This document shows, piece by piece, positions 48,225 to 58,457 of a DNA stretch of 64,000 nucleotides (position 1 is the first letter of the stretch; every line of letters starts with the position of its first letter). The stretch is from Venenivibrio stagnispumantis (GTDB lineage Bacteria > Aquificota > Aquificia > Aquificales > Hydrogenothermaceae). Location of the stretch: NCBI RefSeq assembly GCF_900182795.1, contig NZ_FXTX01000002.1:91364-155363 (forward strand), written 5' to 3'. A program made the position numbers and the translations under genes. A model generated the notes under the pieces. The model saw only the letters and a list, made by a program, of their open reading frames with translations, was not told the origin of the DNA and ran no database searches.

Positions 48225-49511
48225 TCATAACCATGTATATTCAGAGCGTTCCGGACCTGTTGATAACATAACTACTTTTACGCCGGTTTCTTCTTCTATT
48301 GTTCTAATAAATTCCTCTGCTTCTTTTGGAAGTTTAGATTTATCTTTTAATCCTTTTGTGGTTGTATTCCATCCTTTTAATGTTTTATATATAGGTTTGC
48401 ATTTTTCAAGGATTTTTAAAGATGCAGGAAATTCTGTAATTATTGCTCCTTCGTATTCATAAGCAACGCAAACTTTTATTTCAGAAAATTTATCAAGGAC
48501 ATCAAGTTTTGTTATTATAATTCCGTCTAATCCATTTATTCTGCAAGCAAATTTTAATGCTACTAAATCAAGCCATCCGCATCTTCTTGGTCTTCCGGTT
48601 GTAGAGCCGTATTCATGACCTTCTTCTCTTAATCTATTTCCTATATCATCTGATAACTCTGTTGGGAATGGGCCTTCTCCTACTCTTGTTACATAGGCTT
48701 TGCTAACACCGTAAACTTTTGCTTTTCCTATTAGTTTTGGCGATACGCCGGTTCCATTGCATATACCAAGAGCAGAAGCATTGGAAGAAGTTACATAAGG
48801 ATATGTTCCCATATCAACATCAAGCATAGTTCCTTGAGCACCTTCAAATAAAACCTTTTTTCCTTTTAATAATTCGTTATGAAGCAGTAAAGATGTATCT
48901 GTTATAAGATTTTTTATTTTTTCAAACATTTGTAAGGTTTTTTCATATACTTGATTTATATCTAAATTAAATTTTTCATTATAAATCTTTTCTGTAATTT
49001 CTTTTGCTTCATTCATAGCTTTTTCAAGAACTACTCTAAAATATTTTGCATCAAACAAATCAACCATTCTTATTCCATTTCTTGCATATTTTGCCATATA
49101 TGTTGGACCTATACCTTTTAATGTTGTTCCTACTTTATCTTTACCTTTTGCCTTTTCTGATAAGCTATCAAGAAGTTTATGATATGGGAAAACAATATGA
49201 GACCTATCACTTATATATAATTTTCCTTCAAAATCTTGGGCAACTTCTTTTACAGATTCCATCTCTTTTAGAAGTTCTTCTAAATCTACTACTACTCCAT
49301 TTGTTATTATATTTTTAACTCCTTTATGTAATATGCCTGATGGAATGAGATGCAATGTATATTTTTTATTATTTACAATAACCGTATGTCCTGCATTGCT
49401 ACCACCTTGGTATCTAACTACATAATCATAATCCGGTGCAAGTAAATCTACTATCTTTCCTTTTCCTTCATCACCCCATTGGGAGCCAAGTATTACAAGA
49501 CTTTCGCTCAA
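48225..49511 (-). CDS. purA: Adenylosuccinate synthetase
   Basis: 428 residues. GSQWGDEGKGKIVDLLA at the N-terminus (GTP loop and catalytic Asp), GGSNAGHTV, GTTLKGIGPTY, and GSTTGRPRRCGWLDL near 300 are diagnostic. It makes adenylosuccinate from IMP, aspartate and GTP. TTG start with TAGGAGGT. Fourth gene of thrC-panE-rph-purA. Confidence 0.97.
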   Translation of the reverse strand: MSESLVILGSQWGDEGKGKIVDLLAPDYDYVVRYQGGSNAGHTVIVNNKKYTLHLIPSGILHKGVKNIITNGVVVDLEELLKEMESVKEVAQDFEGKLYISDRSHIVFPYHKLLDSLSEKAKGKDKVGTTLKGIGPTYMAKYARNGIRMVDLFDAKYFRVVLEKAMNEAKEITEKIYNEKFNLDINQVYEKTLQMFEKIKNLITDTSLLLHNELLKGKKVLFEGAQGTMLDVDMGTYPYVTSSNASALGICNGTGVSPKLIGKAKVYGVSKAYVTRVGEGPFPTELSDDIGNRLREEGHEYGSTTGRPRRCGWLDLVALKFACRINGLDGIIITKLDVLDKFSEIKVCVAYEYEGAIITEFPASLKILEKCKPIYKTLKGWNTTTKGLKDKSKLPKEAEEFIRTIEEETGVKVVMLSTGPERSEYTWL

Positions 49512-49522
49512 TTTTTTACCTC

Positions 49523-50299
49523 CTATCTATCAATATAAACAAACTCTTTTATATTCTTTCTTTCCCAATGACCTATGGAAGGTATTCCTTCTATTAACTC
49601 TTTTTGGATATGTATAAGTTTTTTTATTCCAAGTTTTGCATATTCAAGCATTTTATTAAAATCTTCCTGTGAAAAAGAATGCTCTTCACCGGTTGCCTGT
49701 ATTTCTACAAACTCACCTTTTCCGGTCATTACAACATTCATATCTACTTCTGCTGTAGAATCTTCTTGATAATTTAAATCGAGGATTACTTCATTTTTTA
49801 ATCTTCCTACGCTTATTGCGGCTACATAATCTTTTAAAGGGTTTTGTTTTACCCTTCCTTCTTTTGTTATTTTTATCATTGCATCGGCTACTGCTATAAA
49901 TGCACCGGTTATTGATGTTACCCTTGTTCCACCATCAGCCTGTATTACATCACAATCAACCCAGATAGTTCTTTCACCGAGTTTTTTTAAATCTACTGCT
50001 GCCCTTAAAGCCCTACCTATCAATCTTTGGATTTCGTGGGTTCTGCCACTTGGAGAACCTCTGACTATTTCTCTGATATTTCTTGTTTCTGTTGCTCTTG
50101 GAAGCATAGAATATTCTGCAGTTATCCAGCCTTGCCCTGTTCCTTTTAAAAAAGGTGGGACTTTTTCTTCTACCGAAGCAGTAACTATTACTTTTGTATT
50201 TCCGATTTCTATTAAAACCGAACCTTCTGCATAAATATTGAAATCTCTTGTGATTTTTACATCTCTTATTTGTGCCGGTGCCCTTTTGTCAAAACGCAA
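49523..50299 (-). CDS. rph: Ribonuclease PH
   Basis: 258 residues from TTG 50299. [56 protein letters not shown] and the phosphate-binding [21 protein letters not shown] are family blocks. It trims tRNA 3' ends phosphorolytically. The longer reading from 50314 is rejected: its first codons contain the AAGGAG that sits 6 nt before TTG 50299, and the chosen start gives the usual MRxDxR beginning (MRFDKR). Confidence 0.95.
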   Translation of the reverse strand: MRFDKRAPAQIRDVKITRDFNIYAEGSVLIEIGNTKVIVTASVEEKVPPFLKGTGQGWITAEYSMLPRATETRNIREIVRGSPSGRTHEIQRLIGRALRAAVDLKKLGERTIWVDCDVIQADGGTRVTSITGAFIAVADAMIKITKEGRVKQNPLKDYVAAISVGRLKNEVILDLNYQEDSTAEVDMNVVMTGKGEFVEIQATGEEHSFSQEDFNKMLEYAKLGIKKLIHIQKELIEGIPSIGHWERKNIKEFVYIDR

Positions 50300-50335
50300 A
50301 TCTATCTCCTTCAAGATTTTAGTTATTATAAAATT

Positions 50336-51271
50336 CTACCACAAATTAAGCTTCTCTTTTCTTTTAACCATCTTGGTGATTGTGTCATTTACCGGTAGAT
50401 ATATACCTTTTTCTTCTGCAAGTTTTACAACTGCTCCATTTAATGCATCTATCTCTGTTCTTTTTTTAGATTTTAAATCATAATACATTGAAGGATAATG
50501 TTTTGCTGTAGGTGGTATAAGATTTTTATAAAAATGTTGTATATAATCCTCCGGATTATCCCATCTTAATTTTATATTGTTTGCTTTTGTTGCAATAAAT
50601 ATCTCATTTATAATTTTATTCATTAGATCTTTGGTGTTTTCATCTTCTGCAAGTTCTCCGTAACTACATTCAAGTAATGCTCCAAGAGGATTTAATGCAC
50701 AGTTATAAATTATCTTATCCCATAAAATTTGCTGAATATCCGGTGCATAAGAAGCAGGTATTCCGGCTTTTTTTAAAACACAAGCAATTTTTATAATATC
50801 CTCTTCTTTTACTGCTTTATCCTGATTTCCTATTCTTACATCATCTGCATTTACCGTTATCTCTACTAAGGTAGGTTTTATAACTTTTGCTCCAAAAATT
50901 ACCCTTGCCAATAAGGTATGGTTTTTGCCGATTATATTGCTTACTTTTTCATAATTGCCGTATCCATTTTGAGCTACTATTACAAATGTGTTTTGTTTTA
51001 CTACATTTTTTATCTGATTTATTGCAGTTTCTGTATCGTAGGATTTTACTGTTAAAAAGATTAAATCATAATCTAAATCTTTTATATAATCTGTTATATC
51101 ATCTAAAATAGCTTCGTGCTCTCCCCATATTCCTGTAATTTTTAATTTTTTATCTTTAAAAAGATGTAGATACTCTTTTTTTGTTATTCCATATACTTGA
51201 TGTCCGGCTTCTTTCAGAAAAACGGCAAAAACTGTTCCGACTGCTCCAAGCCCGAATACTGCTATCTTCAT
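50336..51271 (-). CDS. panE: 2-Dehydropantoate 2-reductase (ApbA/PanE)
   Basis: 311 residues. AVFGLGAVGTVFAVFLKEAG (NADPH site), LTVKSYDT near 73-80, QNGYGNYE, and the C-terminal conserved Lys in LWDKIIYNCALNPLGALL and the Glu of RRTEID-type KKRTEIDALNGAVV. It reduces ketopantoate in coenzyme A synthesis. No ribosome binding site is obvious; the start is 1 nt after the thrC stop, suggesting coupling. Confidence 0.92.
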   Translation of the reverse strand: MKIAVFGLGAVGTVFAVFLKEAGHQVYGITKKEYLHLFKDKKLKITGIWGEHEAILDDITDYIKDLDYDLIFLTVKSYDTETAINQIKNVVKQNTFVIVAQNGYGNYEKVSNIIGKNHTLLARVIFGAKVIKPTLVEITVNADDVRIGNQDKAVKEEDIIKIACVLKKAGIPASYAPDIQQILWDKIIYNCALNPLGALLECSYGELAEDENTKDLMNKIINEIFIATKANNIKLRWDNPEDYIQHFYKNLIPPTAKHYPSMYYDLKSKKRTEIDALNGAVVKLAEEKGIYLPVNDTITKMVKRKEKLNLW

Positions 51272-51272
51272 T

Positions 51273-52340
51273 TTATAATTCTAAGAATTTTGCTATCTGA
51301 TTAATATCCGGTGGCATCTCTATTGGTTTTTCGCTTGCCATTATAACCGTGTCAGGGTCTTTTAAACCATTTCCTGTAAGTGTGCAGGTTATAATTTCTG
51401 AGCCTTTGAATAATCCTTTTCTGTAAGCTTTTATAACGCCGGCTACAGATGCGGCAGATGCAGGCTCGCAGAATACTCCTTCCGTTGAAGCTATTAATTT
51501 ATATGCTTCAAGAATCTCTTCATCTGAAACTGCATCTATAAATCCATTGCTTTCTTTTGCTGCTTGTAATGCCGGTTGCCAGCTATAAGGATTTCCTATT
51601 TTTATTGCTGTTGCTATTGTTTGAGGATTTTTAATAGGAAAACCTTTTACGATGGGAGCTGCTCCTTCTGCCTGCCAGCCTATCATTCTAGGTGTTTTTT
51701 TAACTTTTCCTTTTTGATAATACTCTTTGTATCCTTTCCAATATGCTGTAATATTCCCTGCATTCCCAACAGGTAAAAAGTGAAAATCCGGAGCTTCTTC
51801 AAGATAATCACATATCTCAAAAGCAGCTGTTTTTTGCCCTTCTATTCTGTATGGATTTACAGAATTAACAACTTCTACCGGATATTTTTCTCCAATCTGT
51901 CTAACTATTGTGAGTGCATCATCAAAATTTCCCATTAATGCAATGATTTTAGCTCCATATATCATTGCCTGTGATAATTTTCCTACGGCTACTGCACCTT
52001 TTGGAAGTATTACATAAGCTTTCATTCCGGCTCTTGCAGCATAAGCAGCAGCAGATGCAGATGTGTTACCGGTTGAAGCACAGATAACTGCTGTTTTTCC
52101 TTCTTCTTTTGCTTTTGATATTGCCATAGTCATTCCACGGTCTTTAAAAGAGCCGGTAGGATTAAGTCCTTCATATTTAAGATATATCTGTAAATTTTTA
52201 TCCGGTGCTATTGCTTTTGATAAATTATCTGCTTTTATAAGGGGTGTATTTCCTTCATGTAAAGATACAACAGGTGTTTTTTCAGAAACCGGCAGATATT
52301 CTCTATAAGCTTCTATTATACCTTTCCATTTACAATCCAA
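51273..52340 (-). CDS. thrC: Threonine synthase
   Basis: 355 residues, class of the short (Thermus/archaeal-like) PLP enzymes. [29 protein letters not shown] with the PLP Lys (near 66), [18 protein letters not shown] and [18 protein letters not shown] are present. It converts O-phosphohomoserine to threonine. TTG start with only a weak AGGCGAT site. A GC-rich structured stretch precedes it (52358-52444). Confidence 0.93.
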   Translation of the reverse strand: MDCKWKGIIEAYREYLPVSEKTPVVSLHEGNTPLIKADNLSKAIAPDKNLQIYLKYEGLNPTGSFKDRGMTMAISKAKEEGKTAVICASTGNTSASAAAYAARAGMKAYVILPKGAVAVGKLSQAMIYGAKIIALMGNFDDALTIVRQIGEKYPVEVVNSVNPYRIEGQKTAAFEICDYLEEAPDFHFLPVGNAGNITAYWKGYKEYYQKGKVKKTPRMIGWQAEGAAPIVKGFPIKNPQTIATAIKIGNPYSWQPALQAAKESNGFIDAVSDEEILEAYKLIASTEGVFCEPASAASVAGVIKAYRKGLFKGSEIITCTLTGNGLKDPDTVIMASEKPIEMPPDINQIAKFLEL

Positions 52341-52357
52341 ATTTATCGCCTGATTAT

Positions 52358-52444
52358 CAAACTGCTATTGCAGTTTGACCGTGGTATTTATATTCCGCCT
52401 TAATTTAAGATGCCTATTCCACGGCAGGCGGTATTTAGGCATCT
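52358..52444 (-). ncRNA. GC-rich structured element between mlaF and thrC (candidate leader RNA)
   Basis: Three interleaved complementary pairs: CCGTGG 52379 with CCACGG 52419, CCGCC 52395 with GGCGG 52427, and AGATGCCTA 52408 with TAGGCATCT 52436, in order a-b-c-a'-b'-c', so they are mutually exclusive or pseudoknotted. A perfect 8-bp hairpin CAAACTGC/GCAGTTTG (52358-52377) follows toward thrC. GC content is far above the surroundings. No T-run on either side. Strand set by the thrC context only. Confidence 0.45.
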
Positions 52445-52450
52445 GCTTTA

Positions 52451-53236
52451 TTAAATTTTAGATGATTTTTTTAATTCTTTAAATAGTTCCTCTGTAATAG
52501 GGCCTTCTGCTCTTCTATTTATAAATTGTTGAACTACCGGGTCTTTGCTATTTTTAATTTCTTCTGGCGTTCCTATTGCATATATTACACCTTTATGTAT
52601 AAATGCTATTCTATCGGCTATAGAGAAAGCACTTTCTAAATCGTGGGTAACAACTACCGATGTGATATTTAGATTGTTTCTTAAATCTACTATTAGATTA
52701 TCTATCATTGCAGATGTTACCGGGTCTAATCCAGATGTTGGTTCATCATATAATATAATTTCAGGGTTATAAGCTATAGCTCTTGCAAGGGAAACCCTTT
52801 TTCTCATACCACCTGATAACTGGGAAGGATACAAATCTTCTATACCATTTAAACCTACAAGGGCAAGCTTAGATTTTGCTATATTTCTAATCTCTTCTTC
52901 TGACATTTTTGTATTTTCTAAAAAATAAAATCCTACATTTTCCCAAACCTTTAAACTATCAAATAAAGCACCTTCCTGAAAGAGATACCCTATTTTTTTT
53001 CTAAACTCTATAAGCTCTATATCCTTTAAAGAAGTTATATCTACTGAGTTTATATAAATTTTTCCGGAAGTTGGCTTTAAAAGACCTATTATATGTTTTA
53101 AAACTGTGCTTTTTCCGCTACCACTACCACCAATGATAACAAAAATTTCACCTTCATAAATCTCAAAGCTAACATTTTTCAAAACTTCTCTATAATCAAA
53201 CTTCTTAACAAGATTTTCTACTTTTATTTTAACCAT
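52451..53236 (-). CDS. mlaF: MlaF-like ABC transporter ATP-binding protein
   Basis: 261 residues from ATG 53236: Walker A GGSGSGKST, FQEGALFDSLKVWENVGF (the Q-loop form of the MlaF/Mkl group), signature LSGGMRKRVSLARAI, Walker B EIILYDEPTSGLD. It would power phospholipid or sterol-like transport with an MlaE permease and MCE protein; neither is adjacent here. AGGAG lies 5 nt before the second ATG, so this start is preferred. The TnpB2 element lies immediately upstream. Confidence 0.9.
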   Translation of the reverse strand: MVKIKVENLVKKFDYREVLKNVSFEIYEGEIFVIIGGSGSGKSTVLKHIIGLLKPTSGKIYINSVDITSLKDIELIEFRKKIGYLFQEGALFDSLKVWENVGFYFLENTKMSEEEIRNIAKSKLALVGLNGIEDLYPSQLSGGMRKRVSLARAIAYNPEIILYDEPTSGLDPVTSAMIDNLIVDLRNNLNITSVVVTHDLESAFSIADRIAFIHKGVIYAIGTPEEIKNSKDPVVQQFINRRAEGPITEELFKELKKSSKI

Positions 53237-53276
53237 CATCTCTCCTGACAAATATCATATCATATTTTAAATTGTT

Positions 53277-53425
53277 GTGAACTACTCCTTAATAAATTGA
53301 GGAGCTTCCTGCTTCACAGCTGTATATCTCGTAGACTGCAAGTTATATTGCATTCCGCCGACAGAGCCAGCTCCACAGGCTTCAGCTTGGGTAGTTCCTA
53401 CCCTACCACCCGTTAGGTGGGTGAG
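53277..53425 (-). ncRNA. Candidate omega-RNA (reRNA) overlapping the tnpB 3' end
   Basis: The last 140 nt of tnpB are GC-rich with three hairpins and end at the element boundary, the position of the guide RNA scaffold in IS200/605 TnpB systems. The guide would be read from the flanking DNA below 53277. Position-based inference, not a covariance match. Confidence 0.45.
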
Positions 53426-54520
53426 CCCTATTTGATATAGATTTTTACTTGCATTCTCATCTCTATCGTGTATTGTTTTGCATATAGGACACTGCCATTT
53501 TCTTATTGATAGGGTAAGCTGGTCATTTTTATATCCACATACACTACAGGTTTTACTACTTGCATAAAATCTATCCGGTTTTTCTATATGCCTACCATAC
53601 CATTTTGCTTTGTATTCCAACATATTAATGAATGTTGACCAGCTTACATCGGCTATCTGTTTTGATAACTTGTTGTTTTGTATCATTCCTTTTATGTTTA
53701 GACTTTCTACCACAATAGTATCATACTGCTTGGTTATCGCAATTGACACCTTGTGGAGAAAGTCTTTTCTCTGGTTTACTATTTTTTGATGTTGTTTTGC
53801 TACTTTCTGTCTTGCTTTCTCCCAGTTCTTACTTCCTTTTTGTTTTCTTGATAGCTGTCTTTGTAGTTTTATTAGTTTTTTTTCTGACTTTTGTAGATAT
53901 TTTGGGTTTTCTATGTGGTGTGTAGTTTCTCCATCGTGTATTACTGCAAACTCTTTTATTCCTACATCTATTCCTGCTGTTTTGTTTACTGGTTTTAATG
54001 GTTGTATTTCTTTTCTGGTTAATACATTTAGATAGTATCTACCGTCTGGTGTTTTTGTTATACTTATGCTTCTTATCTGCCCTTCTATGTTTCTATGCAT
54101 TTTTATTGGGATTGGTGTTTTTAGTTTTGGTATTTTGAGTTGTCCTCTTTTCTTGCTTATTTTTTCTATTTGAAAATGCTGTGGTATGTGGACTGTTTGT
54201 TTTGATTTTTTCTTTTTGAATTTTGGAAAACCTGCTTCTCCTTTGAAAAAGTTTTTATATGCAATATCAAGATTTTGTAGTGATACCTGTAAGCTCTGGC
54301 TGTTTGCTTGTTTTAGAAATGGATACTCTTTTTTTAGTTTTGGAAGCATTGATTGGTATAGGCTGTATTTCCATTTTATTCCTTTTCCTTCATATTCTTT
54401 TTTGGATAATGCTAAGAAATGGTTATATACAAATCTACAATGTCCAAATTGGATGTTTAGGAAATCTTCTTGTTCCTTATTTGGAAAAATCCGAAATCTG
54501 TATGTATATTCTGTTTTCAT
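53282..54520 (-). CDS. tnpB: TnpB RNA-guided nuclease, intact catalytic residues
   Basis: 412 residues. RuvC residues Asp185 (GIDVGIKEF), Glu272 (IVVESLNIKGM) and Asp354 (HDRDENASKN) are all present, as is the zinc finger Cys325/328/344/347 (CSVCG, CPIC). The N-terminus YRFRIFPNKEQEDFLN is typical. It should be active given a guide RNA. AGGTGG precedes the ATG. Sits between lipB and mlaF. Confidence 0.95.
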   Translation of the reverse strand: MKTEYTYRFRIFPNKEQEDFLNIQFGHCRFVYNHFLALSKKEYEGKGIKWKYSLYQSMLPKLKKEYPFLKQANSQSLQVSLQNLDIAYKNFFKGEAGFPKFKKKKSKQTVHIPQHFQIEKISKKRGQLKIPKLKTPIPIKMHRNIEGQIRSISITKTPDGRYYLNVLTRKEIQPLKPVNKTAGIDVGIKEFAVIHDGETTHHIENPKYLQKSEKKLIKLQRQLSRKQKGSKNWEKARQKVAKQHQKIVNQRKDFLHKVSIAITKQYDTIVVESLNIKGMIQNNKLSKQIADVSWSTFINMLEYKAKWYGRHIEKPDRFYASSKTCSVCGYKNDQLTLSIRKWQCPICKTIHDRDENASKNLYQIGLTHLTGGRVGTTQAEACGAGSVGGMQYNLQSTRYTAVKQEAPQFIKE

Positions 54521-54607
54521 AGCTAAATACCACCTATAATATTATAATGCAAAACTAACAATAAAAAGATATTTTTGGCTTAAACCAGAATTGGCACAGA
54601 GTTTTCC
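54521..54607. other. Gap between tnpB and lipB
   Basis: 87 nt holding the tnpB ribosome binding site, TATAAT-like boxes and the presumed left end of the element; no gene seen. Borders an 18-bp tandem repeat in lipB. Confidence 0.4.
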
Positions 54608-54643
54608 TTAAAATTTCTTCCACGACCTTAAAATTTCTTCCAC
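54606..54643. repeat. 18-bp tandem direct repeat at the lipB 3' end
   Basis: CCTTAAAATTTCTTCCAC at 54606-54623 and again at 54626-54643 (period 20). The copies are read in different frames of lipB: the second gives VEEILR and the first WKKF plus stop. It abuts the TnpB element. Confidence 0.85.
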
Positions 54644-55198
54644 AACTTTATTTTTTAAAATATCTTTTTCTATATTTATTCCTTCATTTATTAGAGAGGT
54701 AGCTTTTATTCCTTGTAGATTGCAGGGATTTATAAGATTAAATTTTTCAAGATTAACAGAATGATTTACAGCTATGCCATGCAAAGAATACCCTCTTGAA
54801 TATCTAAAACCAAGAGATGCCAATTTTCTATTTTGTATATAAAATCCGGGATTTTTATTATCATAAAATATTCTTTTATCCAAATCTTTAAAAAAATTAT
54901 CAAAAGCTTTTATTACTCTTCTGTAAAAAAATGGTGGATTTTTTGCTTCAAAAACAAAATAAAAAATAGGCTGTCCTATTCCATGAAAAGTGATTGAACC
55001 ACCCCTATCTGTTTTCACCGGATTTAAATTTTTAAATTTTTCAATATCTTCATTTGCTCCAACTGTGAATATATCATAATGCTCACATAATATTAAAAAA
55101 TTTTTATTTTTCTCGGTAGCTTCTTTATGTTTTTCCTTCATAAACTCAATGCCTTTTTCATACTCAACCAATCCTATATCTAAAATCTCAATATCCAT
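54608..55198 (-). CDS. lipB: Octanoyltransferase LipB
   Basis: 196 residues. DRGGSITFHGIGQPIFYF is the LipB signature (usually RGGQVTYHGPGQ), followed by the active-site Lys in RKLASLGFR and Cys in INPCNLQG. It moves octanoyl groups from ACP to lipoyl domains. Slightly shorter than usual; the last residues (RSWKKF) come from the tandem repeat. BPL/LPL-type ligases are the alternative, but the KxAS and PCN motifs favour LipB. Confidence 0.85.
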   Translation of the reverse strand: MDIEILDIGLVEYEKGIEFMKEKHKEATEKNKNFLILCEHYDIFTVGANEDIEKFKNLNPVKTDRGGSITFHGIGQPIFYFVFEAKNPPFFYRRVIKAFDNFFKDLDKRIFYDNKNPGFYIQNRKLASLGFRYSRGYSLHGIAVNHSVNLEKFNLINPCNLQGIKATSLINEGINIEKDILKNKVVEEILRSWKKF

Positions 55199-55218
55199 TC
55201 TTTAAATCTCCAAATTAT

Positions 55219-55227
55219 TGTTATAAT
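55219..55227 (+). promoter_or_regulatory. Extended -10 promoter for metG
   Basis: TGTTATAAT, 33 nt before the ATG at 55260; a second TATAAT lies about 9 nt further on (within ATTCTATAATC). AGAGG sits between them and the start. Confidence 0.45.
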
Positions 55228-55229
55228 AA

Positions 55230-57131
<1,902 letters not shown>

Positions 57132-57175
57132 AGCATGTTATAACTTTTAAAATATACTGCAAGAGGTTTGATAAT

Positions 57176-58168
57176 ATGAAAAAATTAAATAAAATGGGTA
57201 AAATCGCAGTATTGACCAGCGGGGGAGATGCGCCCGGTTTAAATGCATGTATTAGGGCAGTAGTTAGAACGGCATGCTATTATAATTTAGAAGTTATCGG
57301 TATAAAAAGAGGATATAAAGGTTTAATAGAAAAAGATTTTATACCTTTATCTGCAAGAGATGTTGCCGGAATATTGCAAAAAGGTGGAACTATACTACTT
57401 TCTTCAAGAGAGCCAAGATTTCACGAGTATGAATATAGAAAATTAGCTTATGAAAATCTAAAATCAGAAAATATAGAAGCATTATTTGTAATAGGTGGAA
57501 ATGGAACATTTCAAGCAGCAAATCTCTTGGCAAAAGAGTTTGATATACCCATAATAGGAATACCAAAAACAATAGATAATGATTTGTATGGAACTGATTA
57601 TACCATAGGATTTGATACTGCCGTAAATAATGCAGTGGAAGCAGTAGACAAAATAAAAGATACATCTATCTCTCATGAAAGAATATTTGTTGTGGAAGTA
57701 ATGGGAAGAGATAGCGGATTCTTAGCATTGGAAGTTGGGCTTGCTACAGGGGCAGAGATAACATTAATACCGGAATATCCATTTCCTATGCATCATATTG
57801 TAGAAAGTATTATCAGCTCAATAAAAAAAGGGAAAAGATTCGCTATTATAATACTTGCAGAAGGCGTTGCCCATGCAAAAGAATTCGCAGAAACTCTAAA
57901 TAAACATCTAAAACCATATATAGATGAAGATATAAGATATACGGTGCTTGGTTATATCCAGAGAGGTGGCTCTCCTACTGCATTTGATAGAGTTATTGCA
58001 TCTAAATTCGGTGTATTTGCAGTAGAACATTATCTTTCAGGAAACAAAAATTTTATGGTAGCCTATGAAAATGGTAAATTAACTGCTAAACCTCTTGAAA
58101 TATCCTTTGGGAAGATAAAAAAACCGGATTTAAAAGATTATCAAATTGCAAATATCCTTTCTTCTTAG
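57176..58168 (+). CDS. pfkA: 6-Phosphofructokinase (PfkA family) with unusual donor-site residues
   Basis: 330 residues. TSGGDAPGLNACIRAVVR, PKTIDNDLYGTDYTIGFDTA with the catalytic Asp134, and EVMGRDSGFLAL are PfkA blocks. In E. coli numbering position 103 is Asn (GGNGT rather than GGDGS; Asn109 here), 104 is Gly and 124 is Lys (Lys131). Gly104 usually marks ATP use and Lys124 PPi use, so the donor is uncertain. It is the glycolytic step from fructose 6-phosphate, or its reverse if PPi-dependent. AGAGG precedes the ATG. Confidence 0.9.
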   Translation: MKKLNKMGKIAVLTSGGDAPGLNACIRAVVRTACYYNLEVIGIKRGYKGLIEKDFIPLSARDVAGILQKGGTILLSSREPRFHEYEYRKLAYENLKSENIEALFVIGGNGTFQAANLLAKEFDIPIIGIPKTIDNDLYGTDYTIGFDTAVNNAVEAVDKIKDTSISHERIFVVEVMGRDSGFLALEVGLATGAEITLIPEYPFPMHHIVESIISSIKKGKRFAIIILAEGVAHAKEFAETLNKHLKPYIDEDIRYTVLGYIQRGGSPTAFDRVIASKFGVFAVEHYLSGNKNFMVAYENGKLTAKPLEISFGKIKKPDLKDYQIANILSS

Positions 58169-58177
58169 AGTCAAATT

Positions 58178-58456
58178 ATGGAAATTACGGAAGTGAAAAT
58201 ATATCCGTTTGATACAAGAGGAATAGGTGGAAGAATTAGGGCTGTAGCTCATATTATTTTGGATAATCAGCTTATTATAAAAGATATAAAACTTATACAG
58301 AATAAACATGGTGGTTATTTTATATCATTTCCAAAGAAAAGGACTACTTCCGGTAAATTTGTTGATATTGTAGAGCCTTTATCAAAAGAACTGGAAGAAA
58401 ATATAAGAAGAGTTATCGTAGATAAATACAAAGAAATTATGGGAATAGGAGATTAA
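58178..58456 (+). CDS. spoVG: SpoVG family RNA-binding protein
   Basis: 92 residues: MEITEVKIYPFDTRGIGGRIRAVAHIILDNQLIIKDIKLI and FISFPKKRT define SpoVG. In Firmicutes and Borrelia it binds RNA and DNA and affects division and gene regulation; here the role is unknown. It lies 9 nt after pfkA and 1 nt before resB. Confidence 0.93.
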   Translation: MEITEVKIYPFDTRGIGGRIRAVAHIILDNQLIIKDIKLIQNKHGGYFISFPKKRTTSGKFVDIVEPLSKELEENIRRVIVDKYKEIMGIGD

Positions 58457-58457
58457 A

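Larger units (their letters stand above)
53277..54600 (-). mobile_element. IS200/IS605-type element encoding only TnpB
   Basis: The tnpB 3' end runs into a right end of the IS200/605 kind: on the minus strand, a CTCCT...AGGAG hairpin followed by GTAGTTCAC, ending at 53277. Upstream in the tnpB tail are GC-rich hairpins (GGGTAG/CTACCC 53389-53403; CCACC/GGTGG 53406-53420) expected of an overlapping omega-RNA. No tnpA. The left end lies between 54521 and about 54600 and could not be fixed. Confidence 0.65.
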
